DNA of 64,000 nucleotides, from positions 897 to 64,896 of the forward strand of contig VXAA01005179.1 of NCBI GenBank assembly GCA_013399115.1. Direction: 5' to 3'. The notes below the pieces were generated by a model that saw only the letters and a program-made list of their open reading frames with translations, was not told where the DNA came from and ran no database searches. This document shows positions 1-12,500 of this stretch, one piece after another. This DNA comes from Anseranas semipalmata (taxonomy: Eukaryota > Chordata > Aves > Anseriformes > Anseranatidae). The position numbers were made by a program, and so were the translations under genes. The first letter of the stretch is position 1. The number at the start of each line of letters is the position of its first letter.

Positions 1-497
1 TTTCTTTGACATTGCCTAGCCATGTCTAGCATTGACCTTTGTTAAGTTTTATTCCATATGCTTGGAAAGAAGAGTAATGGAGTAAATTAGATCAATATGT
101 TACACATATACTGGAGTTGTTTCTATTTTTTATTCTCTCTTGGTATTTTCTAATAATGTTTCTTTCAATTGGTCAAAATAAGATGGACACATGAATCAGA
201 GAGCGGGTGAGGTTTTTGGTTTCACTTTCATGTGCTACCTAACACTGGAAAAGAAAATACAGGGAGACTGAGCTCAACAGTTCACATCTAGAGTCTGATT
301 TTGATTGTAGTTTGCAATGAGTATGTTGTTGGAAAAAGTAGAAGATCATGTTTCATTTTGGGGAGGGTTAAGTCAGTTAAAAAGCTTGAAACTATCAGAG
401 TGACAAAAGATGTTATGATCATAAAATACACTTCTTGCAATTCTAAACATCTGTAGTAAATTTTTTTCATACTAAGGCTTATCTTGTTGCTTTGCAG

Positions 498-562
498 AAG
501 TAATGCTGTCCCTGGTTTGAAAATCTAAGAGAGCTTTCTGTTTGCTTAAGGTATAAAAGAAA
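498..562 (+). other. BFAR: BFAR 5'UTR part of first coding exon
   Basis: A pyrimidine-rich stretch ending TTTGCAG at 491–497 is a good acceptor, so the exon carrying the BFAR start codon probably begins at 498. Any earlier non-coding exon and the promoter lie left of the window. The stretch contains a short upstream ORF at 503–520. Confidence 0.5.
503..520 (+). other. Upstream ORF in BFAR leader (5 codons)
   Basis: ATG CTG TCC CTG GTT TGA lies 42 nt upstream of the BFAR start, in the predicted 5'UTR. Such short uORFs can lower translation of the main ORF. Whether it lies in the mature mRNA depends on the acceptor at 497. Confidence 0.3.
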
Positions 563-828
563 ATGGAAGAAGATGAGACTTTACAAGGTGAACCTGAGAG
601 GGCCGAAGTTAAAGCACATGCTACCCCTGAAATCAGTCGGCGGATATCAGTTAGTGAGTTCCTTTGCCATTGCTGTTATGACATTCTGGTTAATCCCACC
701 ACCCTGAACTGTGGACACAGTTTTTGTAGACATTGCCTAGCCTTGTGGTGGGTATCCTCCAAGAAGAATGAATGTCCAGAATGCAGAGAAAAATGGGAAG
801 GATTCCCCAAAGTCAACATTCTCCTCAG
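563..828 (+). CDS. BFAR: BFAR coding exon 1 (N-terminus and RING)
   Basis: Residues 1–88 plus two bases of R89. It holds the whole C3HC4 RING, with spacing C-x2-C-x11-C-x-H-x2-C-x2-C-x12-C-x2-C. The donor is CTCAG|GTGATT. Confidence 0.96.
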
Positions 829-3800
829 GTGATTATAATGTGCTTTTTTAAAACTGATTTCTAAAAAAAAAAAAATTAACTGTCTGTTTTCTTGAATTTG
901 CTGTAAATTTTTGTATTTTCTTGGTAATCTGAACTGTCGCAAGGATGTTTAGAGCCTGAAGTCTTTCACATTCTTCATTTTTCTGAACTGTTCAAGCACG
1001 TTTTTCCGCATGGAAGTAAGGTGTTGTTTGCTTGCTTGTTTTTTCTGCTTTTAAATATTTTAGGGAATGGAGAGGAGCAATCTTTTTTATATTGAGATAC
1101 TTGCATTTTTTTTAATTATTGGGAAATAACCAGTTGTATTAAGTTAGAAGGATCCTTGATAACTGTATGATTATTTCTGTAATAGGAATTATTTATAGGA
1201 AGAAATGTGATCTTATAGCAGAAGAAAGCTCAAAATATCAAACTGTTTTCTTCCATTACCTGCAAGTTCTTGTGGTGGTTCAAGACAACATTGGCCTGTA
1301 TTAATAGGATTTTAATAAATAGGTTATAGAATTGATGGTGCTCTTTTATGTTGTTTCTTGCCTAGCATTTTTGAATAATCAGGGCTTCCTAGTAGCACAC
1401 ACAATACTAATTTTATATATGAAATAAGGATTAAATTTTTTAAATGTGAGATTTTTGATTTCCTCTATCTTTAAAAGCTAAGGAAAATGCTGTTTTGAAG
1501 TAATTGGTTTAAGTTTAACTTTACTAAGTATTGATAACAATCTTTTCTTGCTTTCAAAGATGACAGTCTTTAGTAGAGGCTGGAAAACAAAAATCTTAAA
1601 ATTATTCCCTTTTCTGAATGTTAAGCCTCAATGGTTATAGGTCAATGACAGGTATTTTTCCCATTAGGGATGTTATTGAAAGGCTATTTTCTGATGCCAT
1701 TGAACAAAGAAAAGAAGATATTCAACAAAACAGTGATGTAGCACGCAGCTTAGCAACCTTCCAAAAATATGGGAATGACCAGATTTCTACAGCTCCAAAC
1801 ACAGGAAGAATTAATCCTCGAGGAGGAGGGTTTTTCTCAGGCGTTCTGACAGCTTTAACTTGTGTAGCAGTAAGTTTCATCTGGATGGTTTTCCATATAC
1901 TTCATTTAATATGTAAATAAATATACTTAAATTACATGCACATAAAAAAGATTGTCAGTATAGAAGAGACTTCAGCTGAGCTGAGTAAATAAGGTAGCAT
2001 TCAGAGTTGTCTGTCAGGAACTACAATTGCAATATACAACAAATGGAAGTTAGACAACTTGGCTAAGACTTCAAGATACTCTCTTATAACCTAAATATTC
2101 TAGGGTTCTTAGAATGGAACATTTTGCATGTCAAGCCTCTTAATGCACATTTATTTGTATGATTAATATATTTGTTTTGCAGGTAAACAATCTCTCTCTT
2201 TTTTTTTTTTTTAAATCTACCTATAGGTAGTACTACTTGGGTATCACTGGAGTAGCAGAGAATTTGAAGATGATCTTCTTGTCCACAAACCAGTTGGTAA
2301 ATGGACTGCTGAAGAAGTGATACTTTGGCTAGAGCAACTGGGCCCATGGGCTTCACATTATAAAGAAAGATTTTTGCTGGAGAAAGTGAATGGAAGGTGA
2401 GAGGTCTAATCGTCAAGAGCGGCTATCATCTAAGTGGACTGCTGGATAGCTTTCATTAGACGTGATATATTATGAATGGACCAGACATTGTTCCATAGAT
2501 TGTGGGAATATTCTCTTGATGTATCAAAATAAAATACAGGAGAAGTTTTAACACTTGTAGTTGAAAACTTTAGTAGTAGATACTAAGCAATCTAACTGAA
2601 ATTTTTCTAAGAACTTGTTTAAATACTGCCAATGCAAACTGAAATGATACTGAAAGTAAAATTCTACTAATGCATTATCTACCCCCCCCACCTTTTCTTT
2701 CTTGTGGAAATAATGAATGTGCTATATGCATTGTTGCACTCCACCCGAGAGTTCTAGGTTTGATATCAGGAGACCAGACTAGATCTGTGATGTACTGAAG
2801 AATTGTGTTCAGTAATAGCCAACAAGCTGATAAATTTGCATGCTGAAAGCAGGCAAGAGAAAACTTGAAAAGAAGGATATTTAAAACCCAGGCTCTGAGA
2901 CGCAGTTGATTCAGAACACTCGATATGGAATGTAATCCAAAAGGTGATACCTTCTATCAGTAGCTTATTGTTTCAGTATGTAATTACTGATTTGTTAGTC
3001 ATATCTTCTTGGTGAAGAGTCACTGTTTACCTTCTGAATTCTTCTGCTTTTGTAGGCTCCTTCTAACACTGACAGAGGAGGATTTCACAAAAGAGCCTTA
3101 CAGTATAGAGAACAATAACCATAGAAAAGCTATTATGGCAGAATTGGAATGTGTCAAAACTTTAGGTGTTAAACCACCACAGAACCTTTGGGAATATAAG
3201 GTAAATTCTTTATACAGTCTGACACCTGTATTAATTGTTTTTAAAGTAATGTCTTTCAAAGGAAATTTTCTTAAAATCAAGAGGAATGTTAAGGAAGTAA
3301 AATTACCTCTGTAAAACTTGCTCAGTTTAATGAACTGCTGTATTTGAAAAATGATCCTTTGAAAAAGGATTGTTAAAAAAGTCTAAGAACTGGCATGTCC
3401 CTTTCATTTTATTTTTTCATTGTTTGCAATTTGATACCTTTCAGGCAGTAAATCCAGGAAAATCACTTTTTCTTCTGTACGCACTGAAGAGTTCTCCAAG
3501 ACTCAGTATGTTATACTTATATCTGTTTGATTATGCAGAAGCTTTCCTACCCTTCATCCACACAATTTGTCCTATGCAAGAAGACCAGTATGAAGATATT
3601 GTCACAAAATTATTAGTAAGTGTTCAAGTGCTGCATGGGTGAAGCACTTCACGATTTAGTTGCTTTAAAATACATGATATAATTATTCACTATTTCATCT
3701 CCTTGCAATTCAACTTTTTAAAAAGAAACCTTAGAAAGTAAGTGGTTCCTCTTATTTTATTGAATGGGATTAACAGAGTTATGACCGTAACCTTTAATAA

Positions 3801-5436
3801 GATTTACTTAAGGGTTTTATGACTTTAAACCTGTGAAACTTTTTTTTTTTTTTTTTTTTTTAAGTTCACTCTACTGTAGAAAGACCTTTAACTGAAAATA
3901 TCTGCATTTAACAAATGGCATTATAAAGGCTGGCTGTTCGTGATGTTTTATACTAAAGTAATGGAAATTATTGGGTTACAATATTATCTACCAGAAAGCG
4001 TAAAAAAGATTAATTACTGCTTTCAATTTATTTAAAAATAATCAACAAAAGAGTAGTGGAAATAAGCCAGTATTGTGTCTATTTAGTAGGAAATTGTTTA
4101 AGTCTTTTTATCCTAATTCACAGGATCTTAAACATCCTACTTGGAAACAGTGGAGAGAATTCATTGTGAAGTATTTATTTTTGCCATACCAGTTGATAGC
4201 TGAATTTGCTTGGGATTGGCTGGATGTGCACTACTGGACATCGAGATTTATAATTGTAAATGCCATGTTGCTCTCTGTTCTGGAATTATTCTCCTTTTGG
4301 CGGCTCTGGTCAAGAAGAGAATTGAAGTAAGTCTTACTGAGCTTGTTGAAGAGTGTAGGAAGTACATGACCTTATAAACTGGAAAATAAGTCTTCTGTGA
4401 TTTCACAGTTATTTACTGAAATGACAGTGTCTAACCACAACTCTGAGGCTAATAAGAATATGTGAATCTGTATATACTGCTCTTGAACATCTTTCTTGTT
4501 GGGAATACTTGAATTTATTTCTTATAGCTGGTTTTACTGATCAGATGTAGCAAATTCAGTAATGGTAATATGCGTGTGCCTAACCATTAGTTCTCAGGGT
4601 AAGAGTTAATATGTACCTGCCTTTTATAGTAACTGGTATTAGCTGTCAGCTGAGAACTAAACATGCAAGAATTCTGTCAAGATGTGCTTACAGTATAGTT
4701 ATTAAAGGATGTGTCCTCAACATCATAAATAACAGTTTAGTTAGACTGATATTACCTCTAATGGTGATCAAAAATGTGATCAAAATTGCTAGAAGTAGCT
4801 GAAAAGTTACCGCTTCAGTCTTACTTCAGGTGTATTAATCTCACTTCATAATTGCTGTGATCTTTTGTTTATAGTTTTTAGAAGTTGCATGGGAGAAATT
4901 CTTGGTTTGGCATATATGGGGTTTTCACTTTGTTTGTCAGCAGCTAGGGGGCAGAACATCTTCAAAAGAGAGCAGGGTATATGAAAGTAATCTCTGACAA
5001 GTCTGGAATTTTACCACTTTAACTTGCTGTGGTTTGTGGTCTGAATAAATTGACTTAATACATCCTCACGTAAGAAGTACTATCACTGGATTTAAAGAAA
5101 GCTTTTGTGGAGTGCAGAATGATGTTTTACAGGTAACTGAGTAGGTGTGAAATAATTTGAGGCCACAGCACATATTAGCTTGTCTTAGAATGGTTAAAAA
5201 TAAAACAAAGTTCCTCTAAGCCTCTCCTTTTCATTTTCCACAGGACTATTCCTCACAGAATGTGGAGACATTTCTGGAAAGTCTCAACCCAGGGTCTTTT
5301 TGTTGCCATTTTTTGGCCTTTTATTCCTCAGTTTGTCTGCAATTGTTTGTTTTACTGGGCCTTGTACTTTAACCCAATTATAAACATTGATCTTGTGGTT
5401 AAAGAAGTAAGGCGTTTGGAGACACAAGTGCAGTGA
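563..5436 (+). CDS. BFAR: BFAR, bifunctional apoptosis regulator (complete CDS, 7 coding exons)
   Basis: ER-resident multi-pass RING E3 ubiquitin ligase that links the intrinsic and extrinsic apoptosis pathways (family knowledge). CDS = join(563..828,1668..1869,2227..2396,3056..3200,3445..3615,4124..4326,5244..5436), 1350 nt, 449 residues plus stop; human BFAR is 450. Every junction is GT–AG and in phase. Seen in order: C3HC4 RING (C35, C38, C50, H52, C55, C58, C71, C74); a membrane segment near 142–162 spanning the exon 2/3 junction; a SAM domain near 181–250; then hydrophobic C-terminal segments in exons 6 and 7. The protein is close to human BFAR from residue 28 to the end; only the first 27 residues diverge. 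The start is the first ATG in frame with the RING. It converges on PLA2G10. Confidence 0.97.
1668..1869 (+). CDS. BFAR: BFAR coding exon 2
   Basis: The acceptor CCCATTAG completes R89. The exon encodes residues 89–156, including a stretch that in human BFAR reads almost identically (QKYGNDQI…APNTGR). It ends inside the first membrane segment with donor GCA|GTAAGT. Confidence 0.95.
2227..2396 (+). CDS. BFAR: BFAR coding exon 3 (end of TM1, start of SAM)
   Basis: The acceptor follows a T-rich tract and ends CTATAG. The exon completes the membrane helix (VVLLGYHW) and starts the SAM domain (KWTAEEVILWLEQLGPWAS). Donor GGAAG|GTGAGA, phase 2. Confidence 0.95.
3056..3200 (+). CDS. BFAR: BFAR coding exon 4 (end of SAM)
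   Basis: Acceptor TTTTGTAG. It encodes R213 onward (LLLTLTEEDF…) to residue 261 (LWEYK), with donor AAG|GTAAAT. Confidence 0.95.
3445..3615 (+). CDS. BFAR: BFAR coding exon 5
   Basis: Acceptor ACCTTTCAG. It encodes residues 262–318, matching the human segment that starts AVNPG and contains SLFLLYALKSSPRLS. Donor TTA|GTAAGT. Confidence 0.95.
4124..4326 (+). CDS. BFAR: BFAR coding exon 6 (membrane segments)
   Basis: Acceptor AATTCACAG. Residues 319–385 include WKQWREF and a hydrophobic segment (NAMLLSVLELFSFWRLW). Donor TTGAA|GTAAGT, phase 2. Confidence 0.95.
5244..5436 (+). CDS. BFAR: BFAR last coding exon
   Basis: Acceptor TTTTCCACAG. Residues 386–449 include the last hydrophobic stretch (FVAIFWPFIPQFVCNCLFYW). 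The protein ends …RRLETQVQ; human ends …RRLETQVL. Stop TGA at 5434–5436. An internal GAA|GTAAGG at 5407 resembles a donor but lies in coding sequence. Confidence 0.95.
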
Positions 5437-7735
5437 CTGGCATTGGAAATTTTGAGTTATTTAGCTTCTAAAAATGGATATTTGAAGGAAACCTTGCTTT
5501 TCTCCTTTATGTATGTGGCAGTGAAAATGGTGGATTATGTTAACTTAAACATACAAAAAAGCCTTAAGGTAAGTTACCCTTAAACAGCTGATTCCACTTC
5601 TGAGGATGGGCTTTATTATCCAAAATGAATTTTGTAGTAAAAAAAAAATATATATATACATATATTCCTGATTTAGCCATTTAAAACTTACAGTCATGTC
5701 ATCATATTTTTGATCAAATCAAACTTCTCTATTGTGTCTTAAAATCAGTGTCTTCTGAACAGCTACGGTGGTGTTTTTAACTTAGTATTTCATATTGGGG
5801 AAATGTGTTGCTCAGAACTTACATTTGCCAAAGGAGAGCTCTTCCTGGATAGGCTTGATATTGATAGTACTTCAGTGTTTTCAGCCTGCTTTATGTGTGA
5901 TGTTGTGACTGTCAAATGTGCAGTAAAGTTTGTTCTAGAATTCCCCCTGTTGAAGGCAAAGACTGAGTTTTCTTGTCCTTTGGAAAATATAGTGATTTGC
6001 CATTCAATTTTTTTGTTTGGTTTTATTCAGATCAGTTAGACTTCATCAATAGCTTCCTTAATGCTCTCCTCTTAAAGTCTGTTGCTAATCCTTAAATTCA
6101 GGTTTATCTCTTAAAGGGATTACTTTGGATAAGTGACCTGACACTGTAATTACGTCTTACAATATAAGGTGTGTATCTAGATCTGTGAGTGAATGTTGAC
6201 TGGAAAGGTATTTTGTATAAACTGGATTGCCATTTATTAATGTACGGTTTTTGACTGAAGCAAAAGTTAACTTAGATATTCAAGAGCTGTGTCGCCTTGC
6301 ATTATACATTGTTGATTTTTTTCATTTGTATCATTAATATGAACTTTAAATTTGCCTATGAATATTTTTAAAGATTAAAGATATCTTTTTAAATCTTAGT
6401 CCTTCCTAAAGAAGTTTTATTTATTTATTTTATATGAAGTGCTTGACATTACCTTTGACTTGTGTAAATTTGTTCTGTAGCCCTCTAGCTTCAAGTAAGT
6501 TGAGGTGGGTGAAGGTAAAACACTCCTTGTTCTTAAACTGTTAAAATTACCATTTATGAAAAAAATGTGTTATTCAGCGATCCTTGTTACTGACTTCTCT
6601 TCTTAAAATGTTTCCCAAAACTATGGAACGACCCTAGCTAGTACCATCTTATGTCCTTATGAGTTGTACAATTCTGAACTGTGCAAACTCGTGCTGTCCT
6701 GTGAGATGAAACACTGACGGGAAAGTTAGCTCGTCCTAGTGACTGATATTTTCTGAGGTGTCTGTCTTGGTGACAGTTTACATTTGCACTCCTAAATCTG
6801 GCTCTGAAGTTTTAAGGGTGTAGAACTTCTTTCTGTGCTTACAGGAAACTCAAGGTATACACGGAGTAAGAAGCTCAAGCCATATCAAATGAACAACTTC
6901 ATAAAAAAAATGCATTAAAGAAAGTAAATACTTGCAAACAAAATAACTATGTTGGACAATTTTTAGTACAGGTTGGACCTCTTAAGTAGAGTGAGATGCA
7001 AAAGTTGAATTAGGTTTCTTAATAAGCGTTTAATATGAACGAGAGGGCTCTTTACGCTGTTTCTGTCACTTCATGCATTTCTTCCTGTCAGTTCAAATTT
7101 AACAAATGTTAAGATAAATGTCAGTGGAAAAGTGTGGATTGTGTCTTACATCCAGTGGAGGGGGGATTGAAAGTTTACAATGAATGATATTATGAATCTG
7201 TGAACCTGAATATAAACCAAACTATATTAGATACTAGGAAGAAATTCTTTACTATGAGGGTGGTGAGGCGCTGGCACAGGCTGCCCAGAGAAGCTGTGGA
7301 TGCCCCATCCCTGGAAGTGTTCAAGGCCAGGTCGGATGGAGCTTTGGGCAACCTGATCTAGTGGAAGGTGTCCCTGCCCATGGCAGAGGGGTTAGACTGG
7401 ATGATCTTTAAAGGTCCATTCCAACCCAAACCATTTTATGATTCAAACAAATTTTAAGTCAGTTACTCCTTAAACTGATAAATACTAAATAGGAATTTGA
7501 GCTTAGTAAATAAAAGCTTACACCAAACTACTGACGTTGCTTTTTTAGTCCATGTATTGTAGAAGGTAAATAAGAGGATAAATGTTCACTTCAGCCATTC
7601 TGGGATAGAGGAGCTGAAGTGGCAGGAAGGAAGATCAAGAAAGTGGAAAAATAATTTCTTGTCACTACTGTGACAAAAATAGTCTTTTTAGATTTAAATA
7701 CATACAGGGTTTTCATAAAGGCTGATGTTGCCTAT
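5437..7735. other. BFAR / PLA2G10 tail-to-tail region (3'UTRs and spacer)
   Basis: No coding exon is seen. The region must hold the 3'UTRs of both converging genes. On the + strand I see only ATTAAA-type poly(A) signals (about 6374 and 6913) and an AATAAA at about 7508; on the − strand, TTTATT near 6234 and 6420. The two UTRs could therefore overlap, but neither end can be fixed. It also holds a CR1 tail at 7226–7445. Confidence 0.5.
7226..7445 (+). repeat. CR1 LINE 3' end
   Basis: Typical avian CR1 tail. It contains the conserved segments TGAGGCGCTGGCACAGGCTG, CCCATCCCTGGAAGTGTTCA and GGATGATCTTTAAAGGTCC, then CATTCCAACCCAAACCATTT and ends near TATGATTC. The 5' part is missing, as in most CR1 copies. 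Confidence 0.9.
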
Positions 7736-7881
7736 CTAGTATCTACACAAAGGCTGAATCTCGCCACACATAAAATCTGGCCACAAAAGGTACTTTGTAT
7801 GATAGGGAGCTTTAGAAAAACATTTGGCAGCTTCACGATCACATTCGCATGCCATTTTTTGACATTTGTCTTCTAGTGATT
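7736..7881 (-). CDS. PLA2G10: PLA2G10 last coding exon
   Basis: On the − strand the acceptor CTTTCTTTTCTTTCAG precedes 7881. The one-base phase from the previous exon makes GAA. It encodes the C-terminal cysteine-rich part (DKCQKMACECDREAAKC…) and ends PLCRY with stop TAG at 7738–7736. The final cysteine is the group II/X C-terminal cysteine. Confidence 0.93.
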
Positions 7882-9507
7882 CTGAAAGAAAAGAAAGTAA
7901 GTTTGATATTAGCTTGAAGTCATTAAAAATACCAAATGGAAGTACAACAATTGCTACCTCCTGTTCTATATTTGCCATATAAAAGTTGTAACCTTTTATA
8001 AAACAATGATCATGCTTTATTTTGCTCTTGCAGTTCAAATGCAATAGGGACTGTAAGACAGTTCTTTTGTGTATTACGAAATCTTTAATATTTAGACTGA
8101 GCTCCATGCAAGGACAGCTCAGCAACAGAGGATATATAAGCATGGTTTGCTTTAGCAAAAGTTCTTTACCTTCTTTAAAAAAGCAACTCTGCTAACTAAT
8201 TCCTCTTTAGAAAGTGGTATGTAACCCTCCCTGCCTGCCCTTTTGCTCTAGTGAAATTTGAGTTTGGGAAGAAATTTTCCATTTCACATGTGCTTTAATC
8301 TATTAAAGGATGTAATAATAAAAATTATATATGTGTAATAAGGGATGCAAAGATGTTCCATGTTCAGCTTAAACCCCATCCCCCCCTTTTTTTATTAAGG
8401 TGTTTAGTAAGAAGTTAGGTAAAATGTGTTTAAGTACAATAAAATCCATCTCTGGCCATATTTGTTTTGTAATTGTAGTGTTGTAACTTAACAGATTTCT
8501 TGGCATGAATGGTTTCTTCTAGCATCAACATTTCTTGTTGGCACGAACAGTTTCTTCTACGGCAGTATATTTTAGTTTTATTATGCCAACCCAGAAATGT
8601 GATATTTTTTTCCTGCAGCAGTCTGTAAACTGAAAAGTTCTTGATTATGTTTTGTCTGAGTATTTAACACTTTGAAAGCTTACCTCTATCTCTGCTTGAG
8701 ATTTGTCTCGGAGTAGAACAAGCATTCACTTCTGTGATGAATGAACTCAAATTCTGCTATGCAATGGAACTGTTACTGTATATGTTGATGCTGTAACTAG
8801 CTACCCTACGAGCTTCTCAATAGCATAAGTAGCATAAATAACTTAACAGCATAAATAAAACATTAATTGATAAGAATGGAGAAGAACTATTCCTTTTTTG
8901 TTGTTGTTGTTATTGCTCCAAACTTAATTTTCTCCATAGTATGCCAGCTATTTTGTTTCAGCTTTATTTCTTGATGACATGCTTATTGTCTTGGCCAGTA
9001 TTTTAAAATGTCAGCTTCTGGACTGAACAGGAGCAGAACCTTTACAGCCAAATATAGGTTGACTGCAATTTGACTGTTAATCAGATAGTTTAAGAGAGAA
9101 GAAGCTTAGTACTTCTGGAGCAGAGGAGGAAATTAGTAGACACTTTGGGCAAAATAGGGATCAAATGAAAAGGAGGAAAGAAAATAACATCAAAAAACTT
9201 CATCTGATTTCAGGTCAGGCAAATATTAAAATTGAGTTGTGAAGTGATGGATTTTCTTGTGTTTTCTCCAAATGGCCTACTCTGTTACCTCTAAAATATG
9301 GTAGTCTGAGAGTCAGACTTGTAAACAAGTTTATATAACGGCCCACATTTTTTGCGGTGCAAATAATAAGCAATTCTTTTTTGTATTTGTATTCTGGCAC
9401 GCGATTATATGCAAAGTAACTTTTTAAACAGCTGTAATTTTCTGGCCCCCTGTTTGTAGTTGCTCTCCAGTTGGAGACCAGCGGGGCATAGCATAACATG
9501 AGTTCCT

Positions 9508-9552
<45 letters not shown>

Positions 9553-12500
9553 TGTGTGCCATGCAGCTTGAGTGAAAACAAGTGGGTTGGTTTGTTTATT
9601 TTTATGGTGTTTTCTGAAAGAATAATAGAAACTTGTAGATAATAGAAACTCTGTCTGGGTATATATGTCAGCAGGTGGCGATTTAGAAGAAGAAATTGCA
9701 TTCAGTTGGCATAGCCACACTTTCTGGAAAAATAGCTTACCCTGGCAAAAGAAGTCGCAAAAGGAGGGAAGGCAAAATAAGGATTTTGCAGTTAAGGAAG
9801 CATCTTTTTCTATGAAGTCCATGCTACACTTGGTAGAAGTAAAACTAAACCCAAACACTAGAACTGTCCACTCACCACACACAACAACATTGTCTTCGCA
9901 TTCCCAATGGTAACTTTCTATCTTGGGGTGACAACCTGCTCGTTCTGCCTTGCCATAGCAGCAATCATGGTTAAAGCAGCACCTGAGAGTAACAGAAAAG
10001 GGTTTGCCTTAATTCATACTGTGGTAGTTTACAGTCACATAATCTGGATGTTGTTTGTCAGCATGTTTCTGTAGGTTGTGAAGTAATAGAACAGCCAATG
10101 TATGTGAGTGTGCAAAGAGTTGCCCCCTAAGGATTCAAAACAGGATAATTAATAGATAATATGGACAAAGTATTCTTTCATGTAATCAATGATGAGGAAA
10201 AAAAGCGTCTGATACATGTGGATCTATTTGAATTTTCCCTGTGTTTTCATCCATAAGAATCTTTAAAGTATTCTCAGTTTTGAACAAAATACCTACTTAA
10301 AACTTTATCCCTTTCTCCTAGCCCCTTTCAAGAAGATGATCAAACACCAGAATAGTTTGCTAGATAAGTGACTTATTTTTCTGCCAACTGTTGATGGCTT
10401 TTGTAACAGCTGCCAACAGGGAGGGGACAAGAAAATTTGTTAGGCCATAGCATACTATCAAAAATGTCTTTTTATGCTGAAGTCCTGCAGGTGGATTGTT
10501 CAGTAATGTATAGGCATGGCTGCTGTTTAATGTCATATAACTAAAACTGTTTGCTCAGTACAATAAGAAAAAATGGAAAATTCCCCTAAATCATGCTTTC
10601 AAGGTTGTTCTTTTCACAACTGGGACAAAGAATTCATAGACTGTCTATCACACTGTGGAACTGAACAGTACAGGTAAGCACTAATGGCATACTTTAATGC
10701 TTAAAAAAAAAATAATTTCTCTTGTGGTGTAGAGACATTGCAAGCCCAGAATAGCAAATAGGGAAGGACCTGAATTCAGATAGTTTGCAAGTCTTTGCTG
10801 CAAACTAACTACTCTTTTTCCACTCAGTGGAAGAACAGGATGCTTCAGCAAGCTTTTTGCATTCAGTCATTCAGTTCCCTCCTGGTAGCCTAAAACCATC
10901 ATATTACAGTAGGCACATGATGTTTAGATGGTGTTTAGATTGCCTGAGGAATTTGCAATAGAGCTTACAGCATTGACTTTTTCTCCCTTGCAATTACTCT
11001 TTTTTTCCTATGCTTATTAAATAATTACTTGGTAATTTTACATCAGTCTTCATTTAAACATCCTGCAGTACTTAACAGTTGAACAGCACAATGCCTGTAA
11101 AGTTGCTCAATACATCCATTTTATGTGTATGAATAAGTCATAGCAGTTCATAGCAGGACTAAGGTAAATAATCCAGGAAGTATGGCTTCTTTTGCCATGG
11201 TTCAGTCTATCTTCATGTTTTTACAGAAATAGTAGTCCATAAGGATGCATCTCGTAAATTTTTAGAATAGCTTTAGACCTCATTTAAGCATTTTAAATAA
11301 AAATAAATGCTTCTGGATTTTAGATGTTGTCTTATAAAAACAATAAAAAAAAAGTTGTCTCCATTTGAAAGTTTATAAGTGAAAGGCATAAATTTAAATT
11401 GCAATAATTAATAATTCCATTACAGACATTCTTACTTCAGGTTAAGTATTTCTGTAATTTCACTTTACTTGTTTTCACACCTAAGTCTGAATGTAAAAAG
11501 TTCACAATGTAGCTCTTAACTTTAAGAAATACAACTTGGTAAGAATGTTTGATGCTACATGTTAATTAGTGCCATTCTTGATTCTGTTCAAATGCAGAAG
11601 CAGAGTTAAGTATGCTGACTTGTGGCTTGTTCTTAATGTTACATAGCTCTTAAAACCCAGACCACAAATAACCAGCCATACTTTGTGAAGAAGCAGCTTT
11701 TTGCTACTATGGGACTTCTGTAAAGTGAAAAATAGACCTGCAAGGAAAGATTGGCAAACTGCAGATGCTCCACCATTATCTCTGGGTATGCAAGCGACCA
11801 GAACTAATAATAGATCCTTCTTTTTGTATGTGTTCCCAGACATTAAAGTAGCAACCACAAAAACCGTCTTTAAAATAACAGAGCTTATATCCAAAAGTTT
11901 GAAATACGTATGCAAGGATTCCAAAAGTTTAAGGTCTGAACAAAATTACTCCGTGCAAAAAGCTCAGATGTGAGCTTTCTGTATGTTCTACCCCAAATGT
12001 GAATATCAGGTGTTCATTTTGATTTACAATATATCTCTCTAATAAATGAGAACCCGAGATGTAACATACGGTGGGGAAATGTATTATTATAGTGATAACC
12101 TTGAAAATGTAAAACTTTTATTTAACTACTGTAACTAGGAAGTCATCTTCCTGTGAGCTAAAGTTCAATTATAAATTAAATTGATGGTAGTCAGTATAAT
12201 GAGATCTAGTAGTAAATAAAAAAGGTCTGGTTTTATAATTCTTTTAGTAATAATTCATAATTCCTTTTATTCAAAAGTTATTTTTCAACAGGTAGAATTT
12301 TGCACAATTTTGCATGTATTATTTTGAATACTAATAAAGTGGGGTGGATGGAAGTAGAATCCAAAAGATTTTAAATTGGGAATTTTTTAATAGCTTGAAT
12401 GTTTAAAGCTTTTAAGACTTCTCTGAGAGGACTTTAGTTCTTCAGCTCTTGGCCAAGCAGGAACAGCAAGAAAACTCAGTTGTGCTGTGAAGCCAATATT

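Noticed and set aside
9215..9882. Minus-strand frames with Arg-Glu repeats
   Set aside because: Produced by translating the (GA)n microsatellite.
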